Shown: positions 1 through 12,893, counted from the stretch's first letter. The stretch is DNA of 64,000 nucleotides from Aristolochia californica (GCA_029961685.1 JARWKL010000009.1:30811708-30875707); one strand, 5' to 3'. The notes: generated from the letters alone by a model not told the origin. Numbers and translations are program-made.

Positions 1-1300
1 GGATTTCTTCATGTTGTCAGGTTAGTTTTCACAACCTAGAGAACATAGATACTCTTCTGTCCAGCTTATTTTTGTGACAAGTTGAGGCAGCCCACCCAGA
101 AGTTCTAATATTGGAAAGTTTTTAGTTTGAGATCTTGGGTCCAAAGTTCTGTAAGGAGTGTTTGAGCTTGATGTGCATCTTATCAACATTTAAATATAAT
201 ATAGATGTCACAGACCACCTGATTGATGACCTCCTACGCATTAAACACATGTCTGCTTGTAACAAGTCTGAACAGAACAAGTGCATTTGAGCCATCTGCA
301 TGCTGACTATCTGAAAACATAACGAGGACCCACGACAAGTTACATTATTGCCTCTTCAGTATGATTTTGCATATGGTAGCAATCGTTATGTAATGGCTTT
401 GGAGGATTGCCGTTATGAATCAACTTATCCTTCCACCTCTTATTTCAAAGTCAAATTTTTTCTACTTCCAAGCGTTCAAGAAACAGAGAATGTCGTGCTA
501 CTTTCATCATTCTCTGAAGCAGCAGGGCAGCTCTTCATCTCCTACAAGGCGGACAACCAACTCGACTACTTTCTCAGGTTGGTTCACTGCGATATTCTTT
601 AGTACCTCTCTCTTTCTCACCAGATATCTGATTATTGATTGTAAGATTATCATGTTTTCCATGGTTTTGAATTGTACATGGTTGAACCATTCTTGTGGAA
701 AACTTTTGATATTAAAACCTTTCTCGTTTTATATGCGCTTCTTGTGAGTTCTCCAGTGAAAGCCATCGGATTGGTTTGGTTGGTCCTAAAGCAGATATTT
801 CAGTGATATGTGATATGTTTCCATTCATTGTAAGGTATCTGATACTTCTATCCTTTCGCCAGATTGTATTCAATGTGTTTGTTTGTAGATAATAAGCTTG
901 AGTGAATTTATCTTTCAACTAGCTTAGGGCAAAGAAAAACTGAAGTTGAAGAGATCAGGTACAGTTTACTGCTTTCTGCAGCTTCATCTTCATCTTCAAT
1001 CTTCATTTTAACCTTTTCATCCAGAAATCCAGATTAGAAAGATCTGTGAAGCCTGTTGTACAGTGGTCGAGATAATAATACCCGCGTTAGGATTACCTAA
1101 CTGATCTTTACTCTCTCTCCAAGCGAAACCTGTCACTCTCCTTACATCAGGCGAAAAGACTTGAGCCTCACCATAATAAAACAGACAAGAAAATTAAAGC
1201 TTCGTTAGATCTGTTAGATCTTGATTGGACGACCATAGTATGTATCGGACAAAAACCGATTCAACAAAAACAGCGTAAACTAAATTACATTATCAAGAGA
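1..1300. other. Unassigned left-edge sequence
   Basis: I recognise no gene here. An open stretch at about 348-573 on the + strand ends at a donor-like CAG|GTTGGT and could be a terminal or internal exon of a gene that begins outside the window, but its translation matches no family I know. The rest is AT-rich and looks like 3' flank followed by the promoter region of the remorin gene. Confidence 0.3.
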
Positions 1301-1553
1301 CACGTGGAACTACATCAAACCTATAAAATTCAATCCCCGGGTGGAGTGCGCTCTTTCGGCAGCCATGCCATGCCATGCCGTCACCTCTGGTGGATTAACA
1401 CAAAGTTTGACGTGACTTTTAACACGGGTCCAATCGTTGGCCACGTGTCCTTCGTCTGACGGTGCTTGGTGCTCGAAGCGCCGTCACAGTCAACAGCGTG
1501 AGACGCACCTTAAATTGTTAAACCCTGGTCATGGCCGTGCGTGCTTACGTGGC
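1301..1553 (+). promoter_or_regulatory. ACGT-core (G-box/ABRE) motifs upstream of the remorin gene
   Basis: Two CACGTG cores (1301-1306 and 1442-1447) and one TACGTGGC (1546-1553) lie 370-620 bases before the remorin start codon. Such motifs bind bZIP and bHLH factors and, when clustered, often confer ABA or drought response. The motifs are seen directly; their function is inferred. Confidence 0.5.
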
Positions 1554-1918
1554 TCGCGCTTCCGCCCTTAATTTTTGACAGTGATCGTTAATCATGGGGG
1601 ATCTAATTCGAATCTGTCATAAATGTCCCATCGGCGGAGCACTGGCGAGGCAGCCATGGCGAGTGATTTCGTCGAGGCTTCGTAGGCGTCGTGACTGACC
1701 GACTGAAACGAGATAAAATCATGAATCTGGCGATCTGTTTTTACGTGTTTACTGAACGGTCTCGGATGGTAGAGTTTCATGATGTGGATAATTTTCGGCA
1801 TTGATTGAAAAAATGATTATAGTAGTTTCCGTCAGGAATCTTCTCTTCTCCGGTAGTGATTGGTCACGGTGGAAGCAGAAAGCGTACTGGAGCAAGGGAA
1901 GGGGAGTTTCGAGCTGTC

Positions 1919-2858
1919 ATGTTGCATGATCAAAGCAGTAGTGGTGCGGGCAGCGGAGACAGAGAAGGTGAAGAAGGGCTGGAGGAGGATGAGATCAGAG
2001 ACATCCATGCGGTGACGGTGCCGCCGCCGGCGAATCGGGGCAGGAGGAGGGAAGGCTGGGAGACGAGCAGCGTTCGGTCGACTAATCTCTCGGTTGGCAG
2101 TGAGGGCCTTAGCGACAACTTCACGACCATGAGTAGGGAGTTTAATGCGTTGGTACTAGCGGGTTCGGCGATCGAGAATCACCCCCGGGACGGCAGTAAC
2201 GTTGGGATGAATTTGGTTAGGATCGGTGAGGATCTGGAAGAGACCAATCCTTTGGCTATTGTCCCGGATAACAGTCCCCTGGATCCTGTTCCTTCTCCTT
2301 TCCGAGCTGCTGCTTCTTCTTCGTCGTCTTCCGCCAATACCATTATGGAGGATGTGTCGATTCAAAGGGTGAAGAAAGAGGAGGTTGAGTCGAAGATTTC
2401 CGCTTGGCAGACGGCTAAGATCGCTAAGATTAACAATCGCTTCAAGAGAGAGGATGCGATCCTCAATGGTTGGGAGAGTGAAGAGATTCAGAAGGCTGCC
2501 ACATGGATGAAGAAAGTAGAGGTACGCCTATTGCAGCCTTAGATTAATTATTATTCCATAATTATTCAGCAAACAAGTTTCCTTGTTTTTAGTATTTATT
2601 CCGCAATTCAATTCACCACGAACCTCCATTCATATTCTTTAGTATTTTTTTTTAAAAAATTATCAGAGAAAACTGGAAGAGAGGAGAGCCAAGGCGTTCG
2701 AGAAGATGCAGAACGATGTGGCAAAAGCGCGGCGGAAAGCCGAGGAGAAGAGGGCATCCGCGGAAGCTAAGAGAGGGACAAAGGTGGCTAGGGTTTTAGA
2801 AGTGACGAACTTGATGAGGGTTGTGGGCAGAGCTCCCACAAAGCGTTCCTTCTTCTAG
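1919..2858 (+). CDS. Remorin family protein (C-terminal remorin domain), 2 exons, 264 aa
   Basis: Remorins are plant-specific proteins of plasma-membrane nanodomains, attached to the inner leaflet through a C-terminal anchor; they act in plasmodesmata, defence and ABA signalling. Exons are 1919-2521 and 2667-2858, joined in phase 0. The first ~170 residues are acidic and serine-rich and look disordered, with a poly-Ser run. The conserved domain starts near residue 175 (KKEEVESKISAWQTAKIAK), continues through the NRFKREDAILNGWE segment and, in exon 2, a charged coiled-coil helix (REKLEERRAKAFEKM, KARRKAEEKRA). The tail ends in a basic and hydrophobic segment (MRVVGRAPTKRSFF), probably the membrane anchor. 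I chose ATG 1919; the frame is open upstream to about 1856 but without another ATG. A short upstream ORF begins at 1813. The long disordered N-terminus suggests a long-form (group 4-6) remorin; the subgroup is uncertain. Confidence 0.92.
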
Positions 2859-4195
2859 TCCTCAACCCTAGCTTCTCCAGTTCGCGTACTAATACAATAG
2901 CGTACACCCTAGATAGATGGATGGTTCTTGAGGAGACGTATCGAAACCGAATGTTTACGGCGAAGTAACAGAAAGTGCTGGCTCCGATTGTGATTGTCGT
3001 ATAAAGATGTATGTGAATACTAGTTATGCTTGGTTTGCCGATGCCATGGCCTTGCTTCAAGTCTCAAGGCCTCATGGACATGAATTTTCACAAACTGAAT
3101 ACCATTTCAATGCCCTTTCATTCTTCCCGATTTGCATGGGATTTCATTGTACGTACGAGACGGAGTGTAATGTTGATCTTCAGTCCAGTACGCACAAGTA
3201 ATCTCTGCAATTCATTATCCATTTCCGTCCTTGGCAGCCGCCCTCGATCGGTGACGGCAATGGAAGCCATGAACAGGGAAGGCAAATAATGCGATTTAGA
3301 CAGTCTCAGCCATCTTTGTATTTCCAAAATCATGACATCAATAATTGCTCCTGTGCATTATACGAGCTTTCTTTCTAATCATATGGGAAAAACCTGCGAT
3401 TTTTCGTCGGCTTATGGTTTAGGATTTCGATTCTACTATGTTCATCTGCGGACAGGATAAAACATAGTTGGCCAATAGACATCTATCACTTCAAAAAATC
3501 CCATTTTCGTATCTATCCTCTTTTATCATCTCTTAAGCCATCTTATCATGTAAAATCTAAAGAAGAAGTGGTCCATAAGTCAAACGGAGGAAAACCCAGA
3601 CACGATTCCGTCTCTAGTAGTGTTGATTTCAATGGAACGAGCGAGCTTTTGGCAGGTTGATTTCAATGGAACGAGCGAGAATAGAAAACTCTGGCTCCAG
3701 GGAGGAAAAATATATAAAGAGATATGCACCAACTTATATAACTATAAAGTCCATGTCACCTCTAATTACAAAGTTGCCTTATTTACCATAATGTCACTCC
3801 CTTTTTTAATATTTTTATAATACTGAGATTGATTTGTTAATAGATGTGTAATTAATATTTATTGGAATAAAAATTAATTTATTTGAGAATAAGTATTTTA
3901 AATTAATTTTTAAAATTAATTTTTATGTCAACTTTTTGTTATTTTATTAATACCAATGTAATTTTTTATATTTAAATATTTTAAAATTGTATTTTCTCTA
4001 AAAAAAATAGAAGAGTTAAATAAAAAAAAAGAGAGCTCTACATGCTTCTTGTAAAATAGAGTTTAGAGCCGTTAGAAAAAAAGGGTTCAAAATGGCCTGA
4101 GTAAAATGAAATGCTAGCAACAAGCAAACAACCAACCGGCGCCGGTTTCCTCTTATTTAGGTTTCGACACGCGCGAGACAGAGGAAGAAACGGAA
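2859..4195. other. Remorin 3' flank, AT-rich intergenic DNA and SEC62 promoter
   Basis: No gene is visible. It contains a perfect 24-bp direct repeat at 3622-3645 and 3656-3679 (period 34), then a strongly AT-rich block (about 3790-4030) before the SEC62 leader. Confidence 0.55.
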
Positions 4196-7100
4196 ATGAC
4201 GAAATCAGGGGCCGAGAAAAAGAAAGCCCGACGAGCCGGTGTCCAAAACGGCGCGAGAGATCTCACCGAAATCACGCCCAAGGTTGGTTTCTTTTCTTTT
4301 CCCCCCACTGTTTTACTCTTTGTTATCTTCCTCTGTTTCTTGATCTAGGGTTTGTAGTTCGTTGAATTTCTCGGAAAAGGTTTTGATCCGTTTCTTGTGT
4401 GTGGATTCCCTTCGCCATTTTTAATTTTGGAAGTGAATTGTCTCAATTCGTTTGGATCTCCAAATGGGTCTTGGGTACTGGGTTTTGGCATTTTAGTTGG
4501 GATTTACAGTTTTCTAAAAGATGATTGTTGTTGTGTTTTGTATGTCTATCCTCTTGGTCTAGCCTCGTGGTGTTTTTCAATTTTCGGATTTGCAGCCTTT
4601 TCTCTTTTTGAGTTTACTATTTAGTGAAAATTTGATTTTGCGATTAAAATGGACAATGGTTTTGGATTTTTCCTTATCACTTTTTTCCATACTGTCGAAT
4701 AAATCATACCTAAGTTGTAAGACCATGCTATAGCCCGAGATAAGGAAGGAAGGGAAACTGAAAGAATGCGTTGTGTAAATGGTAGGTTTAGCTTTAATTG
4801 TTTATAGTTCATGTGACCCCTATGATTTGGTTGATAGCTAGTACTGCACTTCTCACTTAGTGAAATTTGGAGAACCTAAGATCTCGTATGTATTTACGAT
4901 TCTTAATTATAGAAAAAAGGTGAAGATGATTAATTTTTTATTGTATTTATTCCTGAATTTCCACATTCTGATTTCTGAGGGTTATTGTTTGTGCAGAAGC
5001 AGTCTGGTGGGAAGGATGTTTACCAGTTGTTCGCAGATAAAGTAAGGGATCATAAGCAACTAGAATCTAGATGGGCCGTCTTACAAGAGACACGAGTAGA
5101 GTATTTCAGAGGGAAGCACTTTGTTAGCTTTTTGAGAAACCATCCAGAACTCAAGGAGATATTGGGACCAGATAAAAATCTCGAACCAGAAGATATTGCT
5201 GATATTTTTCTGGGAAAAAATCTTCTAGTGAGATGTGATCGTGTTGTCAAAACTGTTAGACCTGGCAAGAAAAAGTTATCCACTTGGCCAGCTCATTTGG
5301 AAATCTTCCCTGTAAGTAACTCTCATCTTTTCAAGAAACGTAATTTCAAAATTTCAGTATTATAAATCCTTTTGCTAGTATCATACTTGTGGGATTTTTT
5401 TTTTTTGTTTCAAAAACTTGTGGTACATGAGTTTTTTCCTGCAGACTGCTCTGAGTTCTTGTAGTATGCTGCAGGCTTATATATTTTTTTGTTCTTCACT
5501 TCAAATTATGTTGTATAAAATAAAATAAAATGTTTTTAAGGAAAAAGTAAAAAGAGATATTTTGAACTGCTTAGTTTCAAGTAGTGACAAACTCAAACAA
5601 TAAGGTAAACTTTTTAGGCCATAACTTTGACAATTTTAATTATTAAACTTTCAGCTAAATAACTATAGAATATTCCTACAAATGTGAACTGTGTCCTTGT
5701 TTGTGTCTAGGTAATTATAACTAGTAAAAATGTTTCTTGTCTGATATGCTCTAATACTGTCTTATCCTGTGGCAGGATCAAATCTTTTCAGAAAATGATG
5801 CCTTCTTTGCATGGACATTTGCAAAACGAAGGCCTTTGTGGCAAACAATTCTATCATTCCTTTGGCCGGTGGCTACTTTAGCAATTTGCCTGTTTCCTAT
5901 ATTCCCTCATAGCTGCAAGCTGATAGTTCTGTACTCATGCGCTGGAATTCTGCTGCTTATACTAAGTCTTCTGCTTGGTAAGTCCAGCTCAAAAAATGCC
6001 CTTCATCGTTCATGGCTTATTCAATAATTTTAGATGCTGGTAATCCTTTTTTTTCTCTTTTTGATGCACTTCACCTGTAACCCAAATGCTTGAACCTCTA
6101 GTAAATAAATCATGTGTAGAAGCATGAGTCTTGGCCAAAGAAGTGCATCATTTTGCTTCTCTGAACTGGAAAGTAGCCGTGTCTGTTTCAATACCAATAT
6201 TTTCTTCTGTTTACTCATTAGATATAATAATGTTGGTGTCTGATCTTTTCGGGCCCCTATACTCATCCAGTGAAATTATTACTTAATTGCAGTGAGATCC
6301 ATGATCTTTGGTGCTATATGGATCCTTCTTGGAAAACGGGTTTGGTTTTTCCCAAATATTCTGGCAGAAGAAGCTACTTTATCAGAGTTGTTTCGATTTT
6401 GGCCGAAGAAAGATGAAGATGAACGACCCAAGTGGACATCCAGACTTACTTATGCTATACTTGCTGTATTGGTCATACTGCTCCTGAGGCACCATGCACC
6501 AGATGAGGCTGCTAGAGCCAGGTCAGTTTCATATTCTTGCTCAGTTGATCAAGTTGTTTTTTTGAAAGAAATAAACATTCATTTATGAGGGATTGAGACA
6601 TTAAGAGGCAAGTAGGGCCAATATTTTAATGCATTTGTTCATTTGCAAACCAAATTTATATTTTCCATCGATTTTGACCTTATGGTGGCTGGTTGATGGT
6701 TGTGTCTCCTGACATCAGTTTTCAGTAGTATTTTGTTGTTGTTTTTGTCACTGTTGTTGTATTTCTGATTTTTATTCAAAAATCGTGGCTATTATCCGAA
6801 AGGAAAAGAAAAAATAGATTGGAAGTAGATTTATGTTTTCTGAAAAGAAAGAATTACTGCATTGTCTAACAGTGGTTGCTATCTCCCATCTCTTTACCTA
6901 TGAGCAATTAGACCTACTGGAGTGTTAGTGGCAAGTCTCATTGAGAACCTTTGAATGGATTGAAATCTCTAACCTTTTCCCCTAGGCAGTGTTGAGAACC
7001 TAAATTTGATTGACCTGCATGAAGTTGTCTTTGAGACACATAGTACATGTTTCTTCTTGTTCGTAGCTGTTGCCTCAATTTGTGGATTATACTTGTGCAG

Positions 7101-7359
7101 GTATCAGAAGCGCGTTTCAAACATCATCGATGATGTTCTTGAATGGTCACCGAGATTAGCTTTGTCAGGAATGATGGAAAAGCAACAAATTGTGGTTAAT
7201 GATACTGAGACAAATAAAGAATCCGGAGACGGTAATAATAAAGGAGACCCTACTGGAGACTCCACAATATCAGATAATGTGGACGAGGAAACCTTCTCTG
7301 GCATACAAACTACTGAAGATGATAACAGGGAAGATGGGTTTGAAAATAATGATATATAA
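4196..7359 (+). CDS. SEC62: Translocation protein SEC62, 5 exons, 363 aa
   Basis: SEC62 is a subunit of the ER post-translational translocon and, in several organisms, an ER-phagy receptor. Exons are 4196-4282, 4997-5311, 5776-5977, 6293-6521 and 7101-7359; all junctions are GT..AG and phases close (1092 nt). The N-terminus is basic (EKKKARRAG). Exon 2 carries the cytosolic SEC62 domain (KDVYQLFADKVRDHK, VEYFRGKHFVSFLRNHPEL). Exon 3 ends that domain with FAWTFAKRRPLWQT, then two hydrophobic segments at about residues 157-178 and 182-210. A third hydrophobic stretch lies near 248-263 (YAILAVLVILLLR) in exon 4, the three-segment layout of plant SEC62. The C-terminal ~60 residues are acidic and end in ENNDI. 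Length matches the plant family (about 365 aa). It is convergent with the PPR gene downstream. Confidence 0.95.
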
Positions 7360-7924
7360 ATTAGTTGGTATATTCAGGTTGAAAGAAAAAAATGAATGGT
7401 ATACCATTTTTATTTTTCTTTTTTCTTTTTTTTTTAATTTAGAATTATAAGCAGCAGTCCAAGTGTTTGGAGTTTCGAAATTGGACACTTTTTGCCTAAT
7501 AAAATAGTTTATATCAATTTGCCCAATATTTATTTTACCTGCCCTGTGCCAAGGGCTGCTGACAAATTAAGTAAATGGAAGTAGCTAGTGATGAATGGTT
7601 ATTGGGAATTAGAACAAATTCCTGTCGAGATACTGTTTTTTTTGCAGCTACAGCAGTTAAAATTACTGGGTCTTTCGAGTTATCTTGTATTTGATCTCGA
7701 GTTGTACAAAATGACCACAGAGAATTGAGATTTGAATCGAATCACATGATGCAGAACTCCAATGTGAGAACACTGCAAAGTTCGAATCACAGGGTATGTT
7801 TGCTTCCTTAGGAAGCCATAGAAGTAACTGTAAACCAAAAAGTTTCTGATATAACTTTAATGAATGTCTGGTATTCCTTTACAAATCATGTAGCTGACTC
7901 CCAAAACTAGGCACATATCCATTT

Positions 7925-10162
7925 TTACAGATCAAATAGATGACCATTCTCTCGTAACTGCTGGTTCACCTCATCGAGTTTCCTATAGATCTGCCTACTC
8001 TCTGGATGATTCTCATCACTAGCCCCAAACCTATGAACCTTGCCGTTCAACTCGATCCAGCTATAACCAATTTCTTTTCTCATTTGTCCTTCATTCATCC
8101 TCATTCTCACTTTTGCCGACTCATCTAATTTTCCTATACTCGCATAGAAGTTTGAAACCAGTACATGGGAAGCTGCATCATCTGGCGCGAATTGAAGCAA
8201 GTGTCTTGATGCAAGACTGCCAAAATGCGAATCTCCGTTTAGCTTGCACACATTTACCAGTGTTCTCCATAACAAAGGTGAAGCTACAAAGGGGCTCTCT
8301 TTAACAAATTCTATTGCTTTCGACACATAGCCAGCTCGGCCCAATAGATCGATCATGCAAGCGTGGTGCTCCAATCCTGGCTTTATTCCGTATCTTCTCT
8401 CCATTGTGTTATATAATCGAAAACCATCTTCATACAAGCCTGAATAGCAACATGCTTGAAGGGTAACCACTAATGTGATAGCATCTACAGCGAATCCTTC
8501 TCCCTCCATTTTCTCACAGAATGCCAGAGCTTCCTTTCCTCTCCCATGAAGAGCATAAGCAGAAATCATGGCATTCCAGGTGACGGTGTCACGGTCAACC
8601 ATGTCACTGAACCTGCTATAAGAATTTTCAATGCTCCCACATTTTGCATACATGGTTATTAATGCATTACCAACTGTAGTATGATTCTCCAATCCCACTT
8701 TTATCATGTAGGCATGCAGGCATTTGCCTTTGGCTAGAGAAGCCTCTTCAGCAGATAAACTGAATAACAGTGCAAAAGTGGCAGTATCTGGTTTTGTTCC
8801 ATTTAATCTTATTCTGTTGAACAAAATGAATGGGTTTTCTTTTTCCCCATCTGCCTCCACATACCCACCTAGAAGTGCATTAAAACAAACAATATTTTGA
8901 ACTTGAAGACCGTCGAAAATCCGTCTTGCAGACTTCATATCTCCACATTTGGAATAAGCATCTACCAGAGCAGTAGCCACATAAACGTCTGAAAGATAAC
9001 CCTGCTTTATCACAGGGCCATGTATTTGAAGCACAAGCTCCAAGTTCTTACTCTTGGAACAACCGTTGATCAGAGCAGCCAAACAGCTCGAATCAAGGTC
9101 GATGCGCAATTTAAGCATCATCTTGAACCCATCTATAGCTTTCTTGAAATGTCTACTTTTCATATAAACAGACAGAATTGCAGTCCAAGAAACCAAATTT
9201 TTCTCACCCATCCAACAAAACATTCTCTCAGCTTCTTCAACCAATCCATTCCTGCCATACATAGTTATAACGGCATTCCCAACTGAGAGGTCATATAATC
9301 TGCCATATTTAACAGCAAGACCATGTATCTGCATTCCTGCAGCTAAATATGCAGATTCATCGCAAGAACTAAGGACATTCGTCAGTGTATACTCACTTGG
9401 TTCCAAACCGGAATCTAGTAAGCTGCAAAAAACCTTTACTGCCTTCTCACCGTCTTCTGACTTTGCATATCCAGAAATCATGGAACTAAAACACCTGACA
9501 TCGACGTAAACAAGGCCATTAAAAATGATTTCTGCTTCATCCATTGCCCCACATTTTGAGTACATAGAAAGCAAAGAAGTACCAACGATCAAATCTGTTT
9601 CAACTCCGCTTTTAATAACCAAGCAATGAATCTGCTCGCCCATATTTCGATCCTTTCGAGTTCCACATGCCTGCAAAATTGCCGTGCATGTGTGACCATT
9701 AAATGATTCTCCAGATCGATGCATTTGACGCGCAAGTCCAAATACAGATTCAAGGTCGTCAATCTGGGAATACCCATTTAAAAGAGTGGTCCATGTGATT
9801 GTGTTCTTAATAGGCATTTCTTCGAGAACCTGTCGAGCATTGTCAAGTTCGGAAAATTTCGAATACAAGTTTACGAGATTGTTTCCCGGGAAAATGTCAG
9901 TATGAGAACCCGATTTGAGTAAAAACGCGTGAATTGCCATGCCCAGGAGAAGGCCTTCGGATCGGATTGAGATTTGGAGGAGGTGAGGCCAGTCATTTGA
10001 AAGAGATGGCTTCCCATGAGCACATGTGGTTGAAAGGAACGATGGAGAACGTTTTTTGGTTAGTAAGGGGCTCAAATCGTATTCAGAGATGTTAGTCCTA
10101 CTTATCCTCACCGAGGGCTTCGAAGTGAAGGCGAGTGATGGAGCGGGAGCAAGGATAGACAT
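7925..10162 (-). CDS. Pentatricopeptide repeat protein, PLS class with E/E+ tail, 745 aa, intronless
   Basis: PPR proteins of this class bind organellar transcripts base by base and usually specify C-to-U editing sites or aid splicing in mitochondria or chloroplasts. The gene is one uninterrupted frame from ATG at 10162-10160. Residues 1-~75 lack repeats and are basic and Ser-rich, consistent with an organelle transit peptide. PPR units then follow in P-L-S order, recognisable by repeated cores such as NLVNLYSKFSELDNARQV, SLLSMYSKCGAMDEAEIIF, ALVDAYSKCGDMKSARRIF and ALITMYAKCGSIENS. The tail has an E motif (HHACMIDLLGRAGYVSKA, SPLLWRTLVNVCKLNGD) and an E+-like end (GYSWIELNGKVHRFGASDENHP). 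No DYW deaminase domain follows, so if it edits RNA it would need a deaminase supplied in trans. Target RNA and organelle cannot be read from the sequence. Confidence 0.93.
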   Translation of the reverse strand: MSILAPAPSLAFTSKPSVRISRTNISEYDLSPLLTKKRSPSFLSTTCAHGKPSLSNDWPHLLQISIRSEGLLLGMAIHAFLLKSGSHTDIFPGNNLVNLYSKFSELDNARQVLEEMPIKNTITWTTLLNGYSQIDDLESVFGLARQMHRSGESFNGHTCTAILQACGTRKDRNMGEQIHCLVIKSGVETDLIVGTSLLSMYSKCGAMDEAEIIFNGLVYVDVRCFSSMISGYAKSEDGEKAVKVFCSLLDSGLEPSEYTLTNVLSSCDESAYLAAGMQIHGLAVKYGRLYDLSVGNAVITMYGRNGLVEEAERMFCWMGEKNLVSWTAILSVYMKSRHFKKAIDGFKMMLKLRIDLDSSCLAALINGCSKSKNLELVLQIHGPVIKQGYLSDVYVATALVDAYSKCGDMKSARRIFDGLQVQNIVCFNALLGGYVEADGEKENPFILFNRIRLNGTKPDTATFALLFSLSAEEASLAKGKCLHAYMIKVGLENHTTVGNALITMYAKCGSIENSYSRFSDMVDRDTVTWNAMISAYALHGRGKEALAFCEKMEGEGFAVDAITLVVTLQACCYSGLYEDGFRLYNTMERRYGIKPGLEHHACMIDLLGRAGYVSKAIEFVKESPFVASPLLWRTLVNVCKLNGDSHFGSLASRHLLQFAPDDAASHVLVSNFYASIGKLDESAKVRMRMNEGQMRKEIGYSWIELNGKVHRFGASDENHPESRQIYRKLDEVNQQLRENGHLFDL

Positions 10163-12893
10163 GGAATGACAGACGTCCGGGGGCAGGTATTTCAGTACAC
10201 TAATCAGCTGCCGTCACCGGCAGTTATCTTCAACCATTCACCCGTCTTTCTCCTTCACGGCCCACCGATACGATTACCAACTGAAAATTGCCCAGTAGGA
10301 TACTCGATTGATACAGTTAGACCCATTAATATTTACTGTTAACCAAAGTTTAGCAGGGGAACCCATTCTGCACCAGTAATTGCTTCTTCGCAGACCAGAG
10401 GTTTTGGCTGTAGCAGGTGCTCTCTGCAGTTCACTCCACGCAAATGGAAGTCTCTGACATGGTTGTACGCGCACCATGGATACTATACGTCATTTCCATT
10501 TGATTAAACACAACACCAGTCGGCGACCCAAACCTGTGAAGTTCATCTCATCAGACGTCAAACGACATATCCACTATCGTCGTTCTCGAAAGGGCGTTTT
10601 CATGGTTGATTTCTCTATGCTGCAGTCAACGTAGTCGGCAGATGTTATCCGTTATCCCCAAATAAGATTTCGTTTTACTCCCGTTCAACGCGGACCCAAA
10701 ACCATTAGACTATATATGGTCGACCTATCTCCAGCAGAATTTTCTTCTCAATTATAAAAATTAAAAGATATAGGCCAAAAGAAGACAGAAGAAGATTTAT
10801 GAAACCTCTTTTCGAGTTCTAAAATTTTGTTTCTACAACCAGAAGATCCACTAATGGCGTCCGGACCCGGAGAAAGAAAGAAAATCGTCTTTGTCGTCGA
10901 GGAAGTCGGCTTAGGTAACATGGAAGCCTACAAATTTACAGATGGGCCGCCGGCCTAGGATTCCAGAAAATAAAAAAAATGGACACCCTTTTTCCATCTC
11001 TGTTGACCGACAGGTGATTCGTTCTGTCTCTGCATCGCCGCGACGAAGACGAGTGGAGTGAAAAAGATCGACGTCCTTTACAGCTCACCAGCCACGAAGC
11101 TCGTACCAACTTGCCCTGCCAATTTGCCCACTCCTGACTCCACTCCTCTTCTCTTTCCTAAGTAAATATCCTTTCGTAATTCTTAATCTTAAACTAGGAA
11201 TATAAGAAAGCTAATATTGGATTTCAGAAACGGGAGCGATTTATCATCTGCTGGTCTTGAAAAATCCTCAGATTACTTCGACTCTGTCCACAAAAAAGAA
11301 CCCGTGATTGAATCTGACATTCTGGGAAATTCCACACCAGCGAATCTCTCTCCATGGCAGATGCTACAACTTTAAAACGAATAATCATTTTACCCTTGAT
11401 TATGTGATAAAAATTGAAGACGGGATTTTAAAATGATTCAGTAATATAACGGAATTCGTTTGATCCTTGTAAGAAATCCTTCTAGTCAAAGATATCAGAT
11501 AAGAGAAAGCCCTCCGGCCTTTATAGTCAGCTTTTCATCATCGATGGCTTGCGTAAAAACACAGCAAAGTGAGGGAGAGGAACGAAATGGGAGAAGAAAC
11601 AACTGGTTAGTAGTGCAAATAATAAGAATGAAGAAATAAGGGGCCAATAGAGGCATCTGGTGGAGAAGTTTCTCCCGCAAGTGCTCCCTTTTGATTAATC
11701 TTTGATAACAAAAAGATGATTCTCTTTTCAGTTTTTGAAGGACCAGAGAAAAAGGGTAGAATCCACCACCCTGCCCCTTGATGCCTGAAGGAGTGTGTCC
11801 CACTTTTGCCGTGTGGAACGGTTCAACCCCATTATGGATATTGATAATAGGTCATGGTCAAGTATAGATCGCCATCATGTGGACCCCCACGGCATGGACG
11901 GCGCCACTCGTGCTTCGTCTCGAACCTCGCTGAAACCTTTTCCTTGGGGGTCACACGAAAGTCCCAAAAACTTCTTTTTTATATATATATATATAATTAA
12001 ATACTATTTTTTTCATTTATATAAATATTTATATAAATGGCAAATCGGAAAGAAAAAGGTTTCACGGCTTCGTCGTTAATTTGAAAAAATAAAATTCTCA
12101 ATTTTCTTTTGTTTAAATTCCCTTTCCGTCTCCTGGCTTTGAACGCCGAAGCGAAGCTTCCTATATAATGTCGTGTCTGCGGCGTCTCCCGTGGATTGAA
12201 ATTTCAGAAGAAAAAAGTATCCCTCTTTTCTTCCGCGGGTGTTTCGATCCTTCGTTTGCAATGTACAGCATTCAATTGGCCATATCAGACCTTCTGCTTC
12301 GGATTGTTTTACTTTTTATAATTTAGCGGAGAAGTTACTGTTTTTAGAGGATGAGTTTGAGATTCTATCTGATAATAGTTTCTTTCCTTCTGGACACCGT
12401 TATATTGATTTAAGCGTGCAGGAGTTGTTAGATCCAACCATCTTAACGAATTTGAGGTGGCTTCCTGGCTGCTCTTACTCGTCGCCTTCTATTTTGTACT
12501 GTTTTCTTCTTTATGATTTTGTTTTGATCGGTGGAAGGTGTTTCCCAAGTTCTTTTTATGTCGTTTTTGTTTCCATGAATGTTGCACGTGATCTATTTGT
12601 TGATGGACTTGATTGGCTTAGAAAAAATTAATTTATACTCTCAATTCATGTACTCTTTTCTGTGTTTACTATTGTATTGAACCTGTTTTTTATTCTATTA
12701 TGGGCTTCCTCTCTGTGTATGATCTATTTCTTCTGGATATAAGGATTCGCTTTTCATTGTGCTCTTCATCAAGAGTTAGATTCAACTTTTAAAGTGGCTC
12801 TTTGGTAGTCTATAATTTTTTTCTAGCCAGCACGTTGAGTTGGATTTTACGCTTTTCAGGTTAGGAGATTGATTCTGGAAGCAGGATTTCTCT
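10163..12893. other. Intergenic region between divergent PPR and guanylate kinase genes, with the guanylate kinase leader
   Basis: I see no convincing coding exon. Short open frames (for example at 10854 and 12239) lack family similarity. The part from about 12130 on (pyrimidine-rich, TATATAAT near 12160) looks like the core promoter and 5' leader of the guanylate kinase gene; one or more leader introns probably lie between about 12450 and 12860. Confidence 0.5.

Noticed and set aside
12239..12631. 130-codon open frame before guanylate kinase
   Set aside because: It needs a GTG start, has no family match, and lies where the guanylate kinase leader and its intron should be.
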